64,000 nt of DNA from Tropicimonas isoalkanivorans (GTDB lineage Bacteria; Pseudomonadota; Alphaproteobacteria; Rhodobacterales; Rhodobacteraceae), in NCBI RefSeq assembly GCF_900112335.1, contig NZ_FOLG01000008.1, positions 144,999 through 208,998 on the forward strand. The letters are read 5' to 3'. The notes under the pieces are model-generated. The model saw nothing but the letters and a program-made list of their open reading frames with translations, searched no databases and was not told the DNA's origin. Shown piece by piece: positions 44,637 through 54,949 of this stretch (the first letter of the stretch is position 1; each line of letters starts with the position of its first letter). A program made the translations under genes and the position numbers.

Positions 44637-46025
44637 ATGACAACCCATATTACGAACTTCATCCCCCCAGGCCACGATCTGACCGGCTTTACCGAAGCAA
44701 CCGATGCGTCCGGCAGGCGCGTCGGCCGATATCTGATCTCGGCCGGCCTCTCCCTTGGCATTGCTGATGTCGTGGCGATCTTCGCCGCTGTGAAGGGGCT
44801 GGGACTGGTCGCGCCGGATCTGGCCGAAAACCACGCAGTCCAGCCCGCCCTGATACTGGCAGCCGCAATCCAGATCGGCCTCAAAGCGTTCCAGGGGATG
44901 TACCCCGGCTACGGCCTTCATCACGATGCAGCGCTCAAGCGTGGGGCGCGGGCCTGGTGCGGTGCCGTGTCGATTGCCGCAATCGCGGCCATGCTATTCG
45001 TCGACGCCAACTCGCCCGCGCTCACCGCTATCGCGCTGACGTTTGTGGTCGCGGGTATCCTGCAGATCGTCTTTGCGAGCGGCACCCGGCTGGCTCTGAC
45101 GTGGGCCGGACTATGGGGACAGAAAGTGCACCTGCGGGGCGACGCCCAGCGCGTGGACGCCCTCCAACACCATCTCACGAGCGACCGCCGCCTTGGACTG
45201 CGACCCGTTCCGCTGCACCAGAAGGCCTCCGTGCTGCTCTGGGCCGGCGACGCCGCGACCGATCCGACCGCACTGGCGCGGCTCAAGAATACCTATGCGG
45301 ATGTGATCCTGGTCTCGGACCTGCCGAAGGTCAGCCTGTCGGGGTTCCACAATTCCCACCACGGCGGCGAGATCGGCCTGCGGCTGTCTCGACAGGGGGC
45401 ATCCACGGGCGGGACCATCCTGAAGCGGATCTTTGACCTCGTCCTGACGGTTCCGATCGTCATCGCGGCGCTGCCGATCCTTGTGCTCGCGGCGATTGCC
45501 ATCCGCCTCACCGATCCCGGACCGATATTCTACACGCAGGTCCGCGAGGGCCTTGGCGGGCGAAAGATCCGTATCCTGAAGCTCCGCACGATGTACCGCG
45601 ACGCCGACAGATTGCTGGCGGAGTTGCTGGAGCGGGATCCGGAGGCGCGGGCCGAATGGAATACCCACTTCAAGCTTCGGAACGATCCGCGCATCCTGCC
45701 CGTCGTCGGCACGCTCCTGCGCGAATTCAGCCTCGACGAGCTGCCGCAGGTCTTCAACGTCATTCTTGGCGACATGAGCCTGGTCGGCCCGCGGCCGTTC
45801 CCCGAATACCACCTGGCGGCGATGTGCCCCGAATTTCGCGCACGCCGGGCATCCGTGGTTCCTGGACTGACCGGCATCTGGCAAATCTCGGACCGCAGCC
45901 AGGCCGATGTCGCCCTGCAGGAGCAACTTGACGGATATTACCTGAACAACCGGTCATTCTGGCTCGACGTGTCCATTCTCTATCGCACCGTGGGAGCGGT
46001 TTTCGGACGGAACGGAGCCTACTGA
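44637..46025 (+). CDS. Initiating polyprenyl-phosphate sugar-1-phosphate transferase (WbaP/ExoY-like)
   Basis: 462 residues. The N-terminal part has about four membrane helices and a degenerate CoA-binding-like region. The C-terminal Bac_transf domain (about 265-460) is complete: KRIFDLVLTVPIVIAALPIL, DPGPIFYTQVREGLGGRKIRILKLRTM, LREFSLDELPQVFNVILGDMSLVGPRP and PGLTGIWQISDRS. It transfers a sugar-1-phosphate (galactose, glucose or an aminosugar) to undecaprenyl phosphate and so starts the repeat unit. It begins the plus-strand operon continuing with UDP-xylose synthase, GT4 and flippase genes. Confidence 0.93.
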   Translation: MTTHITNFIPPGHDLTGFTEATDASGRRVGRYLISAGLSLGIADVVAIFAAVKGLGLVAPDLAENHAVQPALILAAAIQIGLKAFQGMYPGYGLHHDAALKRGARAWCGAVSIAAIAAMLFVDANSPALTAIALTFVVAGILQIVFASGTRLALTWAGLWGQKVHLRGDAQRVDALQHHLTSDRRLGLRPVPLHQKASVLLWAGDAATDPTALARLKNTYADVILVSDLPKVSLSGFHNSHHGGEIGLRLSRQGASTGGTILKRIFDLVLTVPIVIAALPILVLAAIAIRLTDPGPIFYTQVREGLGGRKIRILKLRTMYRDADRLLAELLERDPEARAEWNTHFKLRNDPRILPVVGTLLREFSLDELPQVFNVILGDMSLVGPRPFPEYHLAAMCPEFRARRASVVPGLTGIWQISDRSQADVALQEQLDGYYLNNRSFWLDVSILYRTVGAVFGRNGAY

Positions 46026-46103
46026 GCTTCGCGAGTACATTTTTTATCGCTGCCTGGCGCGCTGTTTCATGTGTCGGTCAGACTTCTGGAAAGGGCATTT
46101 CGA

Positions 46104-47149
<1,046 letters not shown>

Positions 47150-47153
<4 letters not shown>

Positions 47154-48349
47154 AGCTTTTGGTCTTCGCGCATCACCTGGAACTCGGTGGTACGCAGATC
47201 AATGCAATAGAGCTTTCTACACGCCTCCGCGACATGCACGGCTTCGACGTCGTCGTGCACGCGACCGAGGGTCCTGCCCTGTCGATCCTGAAATCGAAGG
47301 CGCTTCGCTACATACCCGCGCCGGATGCCCGGCTGCATCCATCGCCTGCCCGGATCGCGGCGCTCCGCAGCGTCGTCTCGCAGGAGCGCCCGGACCTGAT
47401 CCATGCCTGGGACTGGTGGCAGGGGCTCGAGGCCTATTACGGTGTACACTTGATGCGTGGCACGCCGCTCCTGATCACCGACATGATGATGGATCTCACC
47501 CGGTCGATGCCTCGCCGCATTCCGACGACGTTCGGTTTCGCGGGCCTCGTTCGCAAGGCCGACGCGGCAGGCTGGAAGAACACGCACCTCCTCCTGCCGC
47601 CGGTCGATGTGGATTTCAACGCAGCGGGCATCGTGGATGGTAAGGCATTCCGCACCGCGCTCGCCGTGCGTGACGAGGACATTCTGCTCGTATCCGTCTC
47701 TAGGCTGGCAAATCACATGAAATCCGAATGCCTGGAGCGCGCGATTGCCGTTGTCGGGGAACTCGGCGCGTCGCTGCCGCTTCGCTTGGTCTTGGTTGGG
47801 AACGGCGAAGCAGGACCGCGATTGCAGGCAATGGCGGATGCCGCGAACCGGTCGCTCGGCCGGGAGGCGGTGACGCTATACGGCGCCATGTCGGACCCGC
47901 GAGCGGCCTACGACGCCGCCGACGTCGTGATCGGCATGGGCGGGTCGGCGCTGCGTGGCATGGCGTTTTCCAAGCCGTTGATCGTGGTCGGCGAGAAAGG
48001 CTTCGCGCGAACGTTCACACCGGAGGCGGCGCCGGACTTCATCGAAACCGGCATGTTCGGCATTGGTGATGGCGACCCGAGAAACGTTGCGCTTTCCCAG
48101 GCGATCCGGGGCCTTGCCACATCGTCTGGCCCGCGCACGGAGCTCGGCGCATTCGGCCGCGACTTCGTTACGGGCAACCACGGTCTCGATGCGGTCGCGG
48201 CGACCCTCGCAGGATATTGTCGGAACACGGTCGCCCAATCCCGGCGGAGCCTGAACAATACAGCGGCCGATGCCCTGCGAACCGGCTTCTACTACATGCG
48301 TGAACGGCGTTTCAGGGTTCCGTCGCGCGATGTCACGGCTCAGACCTGA
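47150..48349 (+). CDS. Glycosyltransferase family 4-like
   Basis: 399 residues from the ATG at 47150, which overlaps the UDP-xylose synthase stop (ATGA). N-terminal half: [26 protein letters not shown] and [19 protein letters not shown]. Donor half: [26 protein letters not shown] and [22 protein letters not shown]. The usual nucleotide-binding Glu-x7-Glu motif is weak: the corresponding loop reads [25 protein letters not shown], so the donor-binding site is divergent. Its coupling to UDP-xylose synthase suggests a xylosyltransferase, but this is inference. Confidence 0.82.
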
Positions 48350-48393
48350 GCCGATAGTGTGATATTTCGATTGATACATTTAAGGTTCTGAAC

Positions 48394-49842
48394 ATGGTTC
48401 GCCGGTCCTTCGCTTTCGCCTTCGCCGACAAAACCACTGCATTGGTGCTGCAGCTGGCGACCATGGCCGTCGTCTCGCGCCTGATGACTCCGGCCGAGGT
48501 TGGCCTGTTCATGATCTCCAGCAGCCTCGTGATCATGATCGAAGCCTTTCGCGACTTCGGGGTGGCGTCGTTCCTGATCCAGGAGCCGAAACTCGAGCCC
48601 GAACTGGTTCGCAGTGCGGTGACGATCATCGGGCTTCTGTCGCTCGGGCTGGGTCTGCTGACGTTCCTCAGCGCCGGCCTGTTCGCGGCCATATATGGCG
48701 ACCCCGAACTCGGTGGGCTTATCAGGCTCGCGTCCCTGGCGTTCCTGGCAGCCCCGATCAGCAACCCGCTCCTTGCGCTGTTGCGGCGCGATATGAACTT
48801 CGGCGCCGTTGCGCGCATCAATATCGCGGCCATGGCTGCCAACGCCGTCATCACCATGTCACTTGCATTCACGGGCCATGGGCCTGTCAGCTTTGCCTGG
48901 GGCGCCTTGTCGGCGGCCTTTATCAATGCGGCCGGCGCTGCGCTCTACCGGCCGGAGTGGTGGATCTTCAAGCCGTCCCTGAAACACTGGCGGCGCGTCG
49001 TTCCGTTTGGCGCGTGGACGAGCGCGGTCACCTTGCTCCACATGCTCTACGAGGCGATGCCGCGTCTGTTGCTAGGCCGGATTCTGGGATTTAACGCCGT
49101 GGGTCTGTTCACGCGGGCTGTGTCGCTTAATCAACTTCCCGACCGCCTTCTGCTCAACGCCGTGCAGCCGGTTGTCTTGCCCGCCTTTGCCGCCAAGGCA
49201 CGCAACCACGAGAGCTTGTCGCCGCCCTATCTGCTGGGCCTATCGATGATTTCCGGCCTCCAATGGCCGGCGCTGTTGGCGCTCGCCCTGCTGGCCGATC
49301 CGATCGTCCGGTTGCTGATGGGCCAGCAGTGGATGGAGGTCGTCCCGCTCGTCCGTATCCTTGCAATTGCGATGCTGCCGCTGGTTCCGAGCTATCTCGC
49401 CTTTCCGCTGCTCGTTACCCTGGGCCGGATAAAACTCATGGCGATCGTCACGCTCGTGACCTTTCCCATCGCCACCCTGATCGTTCTGGTATGTGCGCAG
49501 TTCAGCCTGACCGCTGTTGCCTGGGGCATGCTTGTCGCAAATACGGTTCAGGTGGGTGCAATGCTCGTCGCCGTGCGCCGACATGCAGCTTTCAACTGGA
49601 GCGATTTCGGCATGATCGCTGTCCGCAGCGGCGCGGTCGCCCTGTGCACCGCTGCCTTCCCGGCGGCTTTGGTTGCGATGCATGGACCGGCCTTGTCCGT
49701 TCCCCTGCTGGCCGCCGCCGTAATTGGCGCGGCGGCCTGCTGGGTCATCGGGCTGATGGTCGTGTCTCACCCGCTGTCGGCTGAGATCACGCGGTTGGTC
49801 GAGACCCTTCGCCGGTTCCGCTTAGGCTCGAACGTCGCTTAA
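48394..49842 (+). CDS. Lipid-linked oligosaccharide flippase (Wzx/RfbX-like)
   Basis: 482 residues and about twelve membrane helices. The N-terminal region (RLMTPAEVGLFMISSSLVIMIEAFRDFGVASFLIQEP) and ALLRRDMNFGAVARINIAAM match the polysaccharide-transport family of the MOP superfamily. It should flip the undecaprenyl-linked repeat unit to the periplasm for the Wzy-like polymerase. Its 3' end overlaps the convergent LuxR-type regulator gene by 56 bp (49787-49842). Confidence 0.92.
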   Translation: MVRRSFAFAFADKTTALVLQLATMAVVSRLMTPAEVGLFMISSSLVIMIEAFRDFGVASFLIQEPKLEPELVRSAVTIIGLLSLGLGLLTFLSAGLFAAIYGDPELGGLIRLASLAFLAAPISNPLLALLRRDMNFGAVARINIAAMAANAVITMSLAFTGHGPVSFAWGALSAAFINAAGAALYRPEWWIFKPSLKHWRRVVPFGAWTSAVTLLHMLYEAMPRLLLGRILGFNAVGLFTRAVSLNQLPDRLLLNAVQPVVLPAFAAKARNHESLSPPYLLGLSMISGLQWPALLALALLADPIVRLLMGQQWMEVVPLVRILAIAMLPLVPSYLAFPLLVTLGRIKLMAIVTLVTFPIATLIVLVCAQFSLTAVAWGMLVANTVQVGAMLVAVRRHAAFNWSDFGMIAVRSGAVALCTAAFPAALVAMHGPALSVPLLAAAVIGAAACWVIGLMVVSHPLSAEITRLVETLRRFRLGSNVA

Positions 49843-50584
49843 CCGTCGCCTGGCTCCGCTGGTCTGAACCGCCGGCTTGCGCGCCCTCCGGTTTCAGGGT
49901 GCCGCTGGCGATCTGGCTCAGCTTGAAGGCAGCCTCCGTCCGGTTGCTGGCCTTGAGCTTCCGCATGATGTTGCGGATGTGAACCTTCACCGTGCTTTCG
50001 CAAAGATCGAGCTCATACGCGATGATCTTGTTGGCCGCGCCACGCTGCAGGGCCTCGGCAACGTCGAGCTGTCGGTCCGTAAACCATCGCGCCAGCTCCG
50101 AGCCGGGTTCCGGCTGCGAAGTCGGCATCACCTGCCGCAACAGCATGACACTCTTGCGTGGCATCAGGATGTTGCGCGCGGAAGATATCCGGATCATCTC
50201 GACCAGATCCTCCAACCCGACACTTGGTGAGATGTACCCCACCGCGCCGCACTCGATCGCGTCAAACCAGGCAGACATGTCCTCGCTCTGCGCCAGCACG
50301 ATGACCCGACGCCCCGAGACCCTCGCGATGAATGCCTTCAGCTTGGCTTTCGTTTCCTCGTCGGACAGATGGCCTGCGCCAATGCTGTAGAGCACAACCG
50401 ATTTCTCGGCCTCCGCACAGGTGTCTGCACTCCAGTCCGCTTCGGATTCGAGGCTGAAAATCTCGTACGCCGGAAACGCGTGGCGTAACGACTGCGCGAG
50501 GCAATCCCTCTCGAATGACGCTGTGGAAATGATGCAGATCGTTCCGCTGTCTGTAGGCTTCGGAACACCTCTATCGATGGACAT
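49787..50584 (-). CDS. LuxR-family transcriptional regulator with atypical receiver domain
   Basis: 265 residues from the ATG at 50584, with AAGGGG upstream. The C-terminal LuxR HTH reads FTDRQLDVAEALQRGAANKIIAYELDLCESTVKVHIRNIMRKL. The N-terminal part (about 15-135) has receiver-like secondary structure (TICIISTASFERDCLAQSL, RRVIVLAQSEDMSAWFDAIECGAVGYISPSVGLEDL) but at the phosphorylation strand VVLYSIGAG has no Asp. Phosphorylation-independent control is therefore likely. The tail is low-complexity. Its location inside the locus suggests it controls exopolysaccharide genes; a 15-bp dyad sits in the region upstream of it. Confidence 0.85.
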   Translation of the reverse strand: MSIDRGVPKPTDSGTICIISTASFERDCLAQSLRHAFPAYEIFSLESEADWSADTCAEAEKSVVLYSIGAGHLSDEETKAKLKAFIARVSGRRVIVLAQSEDMSAWFDAIECGAVGYISPSVGLEDLVEMIRISSARNILMPRKSVMLLRQVMPTSQPEPGSELARWFTDRQLDVAEALQRGAANKIIAYELDLCESTVKVHIRNIMRKLKASNRTEAAFKLSQIASGTLKPEGAQAGGSDQRSQATVKRRSSLSGTGEGSRPTA

Positions 50585-51017
50585 TGCTAACCCCTTCACT
50601 CATTACTTTTGACAAACTAAAAAAGCCCCACCCAACACTAAACTTCATAGTACACCCCCACTGAAAAATCTACCACCGGATCGTCTGGCACTCGCCTAAA
50701 GGCCTAAATCAATGACATTGATCGTGCCCGATCGGTCTATCTTCCCTCCACCGCATGTCCCTGACGCTTCGCACACACCTCTACCCTACCAGACGCATTA
50801 TTCGTCTTTTCAATCGGGGGTAGGCCCTGTGCGCTACGATTCGTCCTTAACAAAGGTTAACATATATCGAACGAGGGTGCTTAGATTTATCGGCAGGTAA
50901 AGTGGGACGCGAAGAACGTAAGATCCCCTGGACAAAAGGATTATTTTTCAACCTTTCGGCGTAGGCGACCACCTCGGCCCTGCCCCCCACTACCCCTTTC
51001 GGAGGTGATTTGACGTT
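50585..51017. other. Divergent regulatory region between the LuxR-type gene and the acetyltransferase gene
   Basis: About 433 bp, AT-rich compared with its neighbours. It contains the dyad at 50708-50722 and, ahead of the acetyltransferase, a GGAGGTGA ribosome binding site. Promoters for both directions must lie here; no reliable box pair was assigned. Confidence 0.55.
50708..50722. promoter_or_regulatory. 15-bp perfect dyad, candidate operator
   Basis: ATCAATG-A-CATTGAT is a perfect inverted repeat with 7-bp arms and a 1-bp centre. It lies about 125 bp upstream of the LuxR-type gene start and about 295 bp upstream of the acetyltransferase start. Regulators of the LuxR class bind dyads of about this size; autoregulation is a guess. 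Confidence 0.4.
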
Positions 51018-51641
51018 ATGGCCAATCCCGACCTCGTCGCCGTCGGCATGTGTGGAAACCTGCTGGAGATCTGGGAAGCGCTCGAGGCCTCCTACCGGAT
51101 CACCGCGATACTGGATGATAATCCGGCTCTTCAAGGCACGGCGTTCGAGGGCGTACCGATCCGTCCCATGGCGGAAGCTACGGCTTTTCCGGACGCGCGG
51201 TTCCTGTTCCTGATCGGGTCCGAACGCACCTTCCGCATCAGGCATGAAATCGTAGCTCGACTGGGTCTGCCAGCGTCGCGGTTCGCGACCGTCGTCCATC
51301 CAAGCGCGGCGGTTAGCCGGTTCGCCACCCTGGGGCACGGCGTGGGCATCTACGCCGGCGCCGTCGTGACATCCAACGCCGTGATTGGGGAGCATGTCCT
51401 GATCCTGCCGCAGACGGTCGTTCACCACGACGTCACGATAGGCGCCTGCAGCCTGGTCGGATCTGGCTGCATCCTCGCCGGCGGCGTGCAGGTCGGAGAG
51501 CGCTGTTATATCGGTAGTGGCAGCCGGATCCGCCCCGGGATTACCGTCGGGGGTGGATCTCTGGTGGGGATGGGCGCGGTCGTCACTCGCGACGTGGCGC
51601 CGGGGAGCGTCGTTGCCGGCGTCCCCGCGCGCCCCGTCTGA
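51018..51641 (+). CDS. NeuD/PglD-family sugar O- or N-acetyltransferase
   Basis: 207 residues. An N-terminal Rossmann-like half (LVAVGMCGNLLEIWEALEASY, ITAILDDNPALQG) is followed by a left-handed beta-helix with hexapeptide repeats (AVIGEHVLILPQTVVHHDVTIGACSLVGSGCILAGGVQVG), a VHHD catalytic-His loop and the closing VAGVPARPV. PglD-type enzymes acetylate the 4-amino group of UDP-4-amino-sugars made by PglE-type DegT aminotransferases; two DegT genes lie next door on the opposite strand (31 bp convergent gap). GGAGGTGA upstream supports the ATG. Confidence 0.85.
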   Translation: MANPDLVAVGMCGNLLEIWEALEASYRITAILDDNPALQGTAFEGVPIRPMAEATAFPDARFLFLIGSERTFRIRHEIVARLGLPASRFATVVHPSAAVSRFATLGHGVGIYAGAVVTSNAVIGEHVLILPQTVVHHDVTIGACSLVGSGCILAGGVQVGERCYIGSGSRIRPGITVGGGSLVGMGAVVTRDVAPGSVVAGVPARPV

Positions 51642-51672
51642 GATCGCAACGGATCGCGTTGAGCGCCACCGC

Positions 51673-52833
51673 TCAGCCCGCCCGGCGGACCCGTGACGTC
51701 TGAATGGCAGCGTCCAGTGCGGAGATCACCTCGTCCTGCTCCGCATTGGTCATCTGCACATAGAGCGGCAAGAGCACGCAGTGATCCCGCGCGGCTTCCG
51801 ATCGGGTCAGCGCGTGCGGCCTCGGCACGTCGGCCTGGGCCTCCTCCTGGTGCATGTTCATGATACCGCGCCGCGTCGCGATGCCAGCATTCAGCATGGC
51901 CTGCATCACTGACACCTGGTCGAGGTCTTCGGCGAGCCAAACGCAGTAACTCTGCCAGTTGGACCGCGCCCAGTCCGGTTCATGCGGAGGCGTAACGCCA
52001 TTCATTCCGCGGAGCGCCGCCCGGTACCGCTCCGCAAGAGCCCGGCGGCGTGCAATGACGTGGGAAAGCCGCCTCAATTGCTGCCGCCCGACGGCGGCCT
52101 GAATGTCCGTCATGCGGTAGTTGTAGCCGCGAACCGGGTAGTCCTCGAAAATGACGGTCGCGCTCGAATGCCGGGCCCTGTCGGAGACGGACATGCCGTG
52201 CTGCCGCCATAGCCGGAAGTTCGCGTCGTACGCGTCGCTCTCCGTGGTCAGCATCCCCCCCTCGCCAGTGGTCAGTACCTTGCGCGGGTGAAACGAGAAG
52301 CAGACGATATCGCCCATGGGTCGACCGATCTTGCGCCACGCGCCGTCGAACAGGATTTCCGAGCCGATTCCACAGGCCGCGTCTTCGATGACCGGGACGC
52401 CAAGGTCCCTGGCAACATTCAGCACCGCCGCCATGTCGCACGGCATCCCCATCTGGTGGACGACCATGATGGCGCGTGTCCGATCGGTCGCCGCATCTGC
52501 GATCGCCTTGGGGTCGATGTTGAAGGTGTCGGCGTCGATGTCGACGAAGACCGGCACCGCCCCGCACTGGCGGATGGAGTTCGCGCCCGCGATGAAAGAA
52601 TGGCTGACCGTGATCACCTCGTCCCCCGGCCCCACGCCGACGGCAAGCAGCGCGAGGTGGAGCGCCGTGGTGCAGTTCGACACCGCGCACGCGTGGCGCG
52701 CGCCGACGATTGCGGCGAAATCCGCCTCGAAGGCCGCAACCTGCGGCCCTTGCGATACCCAGCCGGACAGCACCGCCTCGCGGGCGGCCTCGGCCTCTTC
52801 CTCTCCCAGCAGGGGTTTTGCGATGGGGATCAT
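51673..52833 (-). CDS. DegT/DnrJ/EryC1/StrS aminotransferase 1
   Basis: 386 residues. The PLP lysine lies in CFSFHPRKVLTTGEGGML, and the usual SGWVSQGPQVAAFEADFAAIVG start and VEDAAC-like VIEDAACGIGSE motif are present. It makes 3- or 4-amino sugar nucleotides from keto-sugars with glutamate as donor. It is the last gene of the five-gene minus-strand operon, overlapping the epimerase gene by 4 bp. The similarity to PglE/PseC-type enzymes and the NeuD/PglD neighbour suggest a 4-amino product, but keto-sugar specificity cannot be read from sequence. Confidence 0.9.
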   Translation of the reverse strand: MIPIAKPLLGEEEAEAAREAVLSGWVSQGPQVAAFEADFAAIVGARHACAVSNCTTALHLALLAVGVGPGDEVITVSHSFIAGANSIRQCGAVPVFVDIDADTFNIDPKAIADAATDRTRAIMVVHQMGMPCDMAAVLNVARDLGVPVIEDAACGIGSEILFDGAWRKIGRPMGDIVCFSFHPRKVLTTGEGGMLTTESDAYDANFRLWRQHGMSVSDRARHSSATVIFEDYPVRGYNYRMTDIQAAVGRQQLRRLSHVIARRRALAERYRAALRGMNGVTPPHEPDWARSNWQSYCVWLAEDLDQVSVMQAMLNAGIATRRGIMNMHQEEAQADVPRPHALTRSEAARDHCVLLPLYVQMTNAEQDEVISALDAAIQTSRVRRAG

Positions 52834-53825
52834 TCGGCGGCCTCAGGAACCATGGTGCTTTCGTTCCGCCACCAATTGATCAGGTCGAGAAGCCCGTCCT
52901 GAGGCGTGATCGAGGCCCGGAAGCCGAGCATCTCCTCCGCCTTGCCGCAGGCCGCCAGGCGACGCGGCACCGGGTTGACCTTGCGCTCTTCCGCGTGCTC
53001 CGGAACCAGATCTGGGCGGCCCATGCCTTCGGACAGAAGGCGCGCCAACCCAAGCAGGGAGGTCTCGCTTTCACTTCCGACATTGAACACTTCATCAGAC
53101 GCAGCCGCCTTCGCCGCAAGGATATTGGCGCGCGCGACGTCGCGCACGTCGATCATGTCCATCGTCTGCAACCCGTCGCCGAAGACGATGGGCGGCTCGC
53201 CCCGCTGAATGCGCTCCATCCAGCGGACCATGACTTCGGTGTACTTGCCGTGCAGGTCCATCCGGGGCCCGTAGACGTTGAAGTAGCGCAGCGCGACGTA
53301 ATCGAGCCCGTACATATCGTTGAAGGACCGAAGCAGCCCCTCGCCGAAACTTTTGGCCGCGCCGTAGAGAGTCCGGTTGTCATAGGGCGGGTCGCTCTCC
53401 GGCGTTGGGAAATGGGGAGCGAGGCCGTAGATGGACGCGGAGGACGCATAGACGACCTTCCGCACCTCGTGCTTCACGCAGAGCTGCATCAGATCGTAGG
53501 TCGCCTGCACCATCACCGCCATCGCGGTGTCCGGCTCCGCGGCGCAGTGGGTGATGCGAAGCGCCGCCTGATGGAAGACGGTGTCGCACCCTGCGACGAG
53601 CTCGTCCATCAGGGCCGTGTCCCGGATGTCACCCTCGATGAGCTTCACACGCGGATCGGGCAGCGCGTTGGCCAGGTTCTCCCGGCGACCACGCACCATG
53701 TTGTCGACGACGATGATCTCGCCGCAGTTCTCCTCCAACAGCAGATCGACGATGTGAGAGCCGACGAACCCGCTGCCGCCGGTGACGAGAATGCGCTTTC
53801 CTTCGAGGCTAACAGACTGGGTCAC
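52830..53825 (-). CDS. NAD-dependent sugar-nucleotide epimerase/dehydratase
   Basis: 331 residues, extended SDR. TGGSGFVGSHIVDLLLEE binds NAD; the catalytic YGAAKSFGEGLL gives Tyr-x3-Lys, and ASSASIYG supplies the Ser. ALRYFNVYGPRMD and DGLQTMDMIDVRDVA are standard. It may be a 4-epimerase (WbpP-like) or a 4,6-dehydratase/4-oxidase feeding the two aminotransferases. It overlaps both neighbours by 4 bp, so all are made together. Confidence 0.88.
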   Translation of the reverse strand: MTQSVSLEGKRILVTGGSGFVGSHIVDLLLEENCGEIIVVDNMVRGRRENLANALPDPRVKLIEGDIRDTALMDELVAGCDTVFHQAALRITHCAAEPDTAMAVMVQATYDLMQLCVKHEVRKVVYASSASIYGLAPHFPTPESDPPYDNRTLYGAAKSFGEGLLRSFNDMYGLDYVALRYFNVYGPRMDLHGKYTEVMVRWMERIQRGEPPIVFGDGLQTMDMIDVRDVARANILAAKAAASDEVFNVGSESETSLLGLARLLSEGMGRPDLVPEHAEERKVNPVPRRLAACGKAEEMLGFRASITPQDGLLDLINWWRNESTMVPEAAE

Positions 53826-54949
53826 ACTGCATACTCCTTCAACGGCCCCGCGGCGGCCTCGATTTCCGTGTTCACGACATCGATCACCTGCGCGATCTCG
53901 TCATCCCTCAATTCCGGGAAGATCGGCAGCGACAGGGTGCGATCGGCGTAGGCCTCCGCCACAGGGAAGCTGCCGCGGCCCTCGCCAAGTTCGGCATAGG
54001 CCGGCTGCAGGTGCACCGGGTACGGGTAGTGGATGTTGCACCCGATCCCGGCCTTCATCAGTGCGTCGCGCATCGCTTCACGGTCTTGGGGAACGATTGC
54101 ATAGACATGGCCAACGTAGTCATCGCCAAAGGGTCCGTGCGCCCGCAACAGTTGGCTGGAAAGCCCCTCGTGATAGGCGTTCGCCACCCTGCGCCGCCCG
54201 GCGTTCCACGCATCAAGATGCTTCAGCTTGACGTCGAGAACGGCCCCCTGAACCCCGTCCATGCGGTAGTTGTAGCCCTTGACCTGATGGACGTAGCGCT
54301 CGCTCTGCCCCCAGTCGCGAAGCTGCCGGAGGCGCCGGGCGAGTTCGGGATCGTTGGTCGTGACCGCACCGCCCTCCCCCGCTGCACCGAGGTTCTTGCC
54401 GGGATAGAAACTGAAACAGCCCAGAGCGCCGAATGTCCCGGCCCGCTTGCCGCCGCGGCTGGCACCGTGCGCCTGTGCAGCGTCCTCGATGACAACGAGG
54501 CCATGCGCCTGTGCGACCCGCTGGATCGCCTCCATATCGGCAAGGCGGCCATGGAAGTGGACTGGCATGATGGCACGGGTGCGCGGCGTGATCGCGGCCT
54601 CGATCCGGGCGGGGTCCATGCACCAGGTCACGGGATCGATATCCACCAGCACGGGCGTCGCATTGGCATAGAGGATCGCCGCAACCGTCGCGACAAACGT
54701 CGTGGGCGTGGTGATGACTTCGTCGCCGGGTTCGATACCGGCGGCCAGCAGGGCTAGATGCAGGGCAGACGTGCCAGAGCTGACCGCGATCGCGTGGTCC
54801 GCGCCGCAGTATGTCGCAAAGGCATTCTCGAACGCCTCAACCTGAGGTCCAAGGACGTAGGCGGAACTGCGCAGCACCTCCTGCACGCGGTCCTCAATCT
54901 CCGCTCCGATGGTGGCGTACTGCCGTTTGAGATCAAGAAAGGGAACCAT
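53822..54949 (-). CDS. DegT/DnrJ/EryC1/StrS aminotransferase 2 (WbpE-like)
   Basis: 375 residues. PLP lysine in CFSFYPGKNLGAAGEGGAV; VPFLDLKRQYATIGAEIEDRV at the N-terminus and VVIEDAAQAHGA are typical of the WbpE/DegT subgroup. In Pseudomonas, WbpE aminates the 3-keto sugar made by WbpB. Here the gene follows a WbpB-like dehydrogenase gene without gap and precedes the epimerase with a 4-bp overlap. Its partner aminotransferase at 51673 is only distantly similar, so the two probably act on different positions or sugars. Confidence 0.9.
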   Translation of the reverse strand: MVPFLDLKRQYATIGAEIEDRVQEVLRSSAYVLGPQVEAFENAFATYCGADHAIAVSSGTSALHLALLAAGIEPGDEVITTPTTFVATVAAILYANATPVLVDIDPVTWCMDPARIEAAITPRTRAIMPVHFHGRLADMEAIQRVAQAHGLVVIEDAAQAHGASRGGKRAGTFGALGCFSFYPGKNLGAAGEGGAVTTNDPELARRLRQLRDWGQSERYVHQVKGYNYRMDGVQGAVLDVKLKHLDAWNAGRRRVANAYHEGLSSQLLRAHGPFGDDYVGHVYAIVPQDREAMRDALMKAGIGCNIHYPYPVHLQPAYAELGEGRGSFPVAEAYADRTLSLPIFPELRDDEIAQVIDVVNTEIEAAAGPLKEYAV

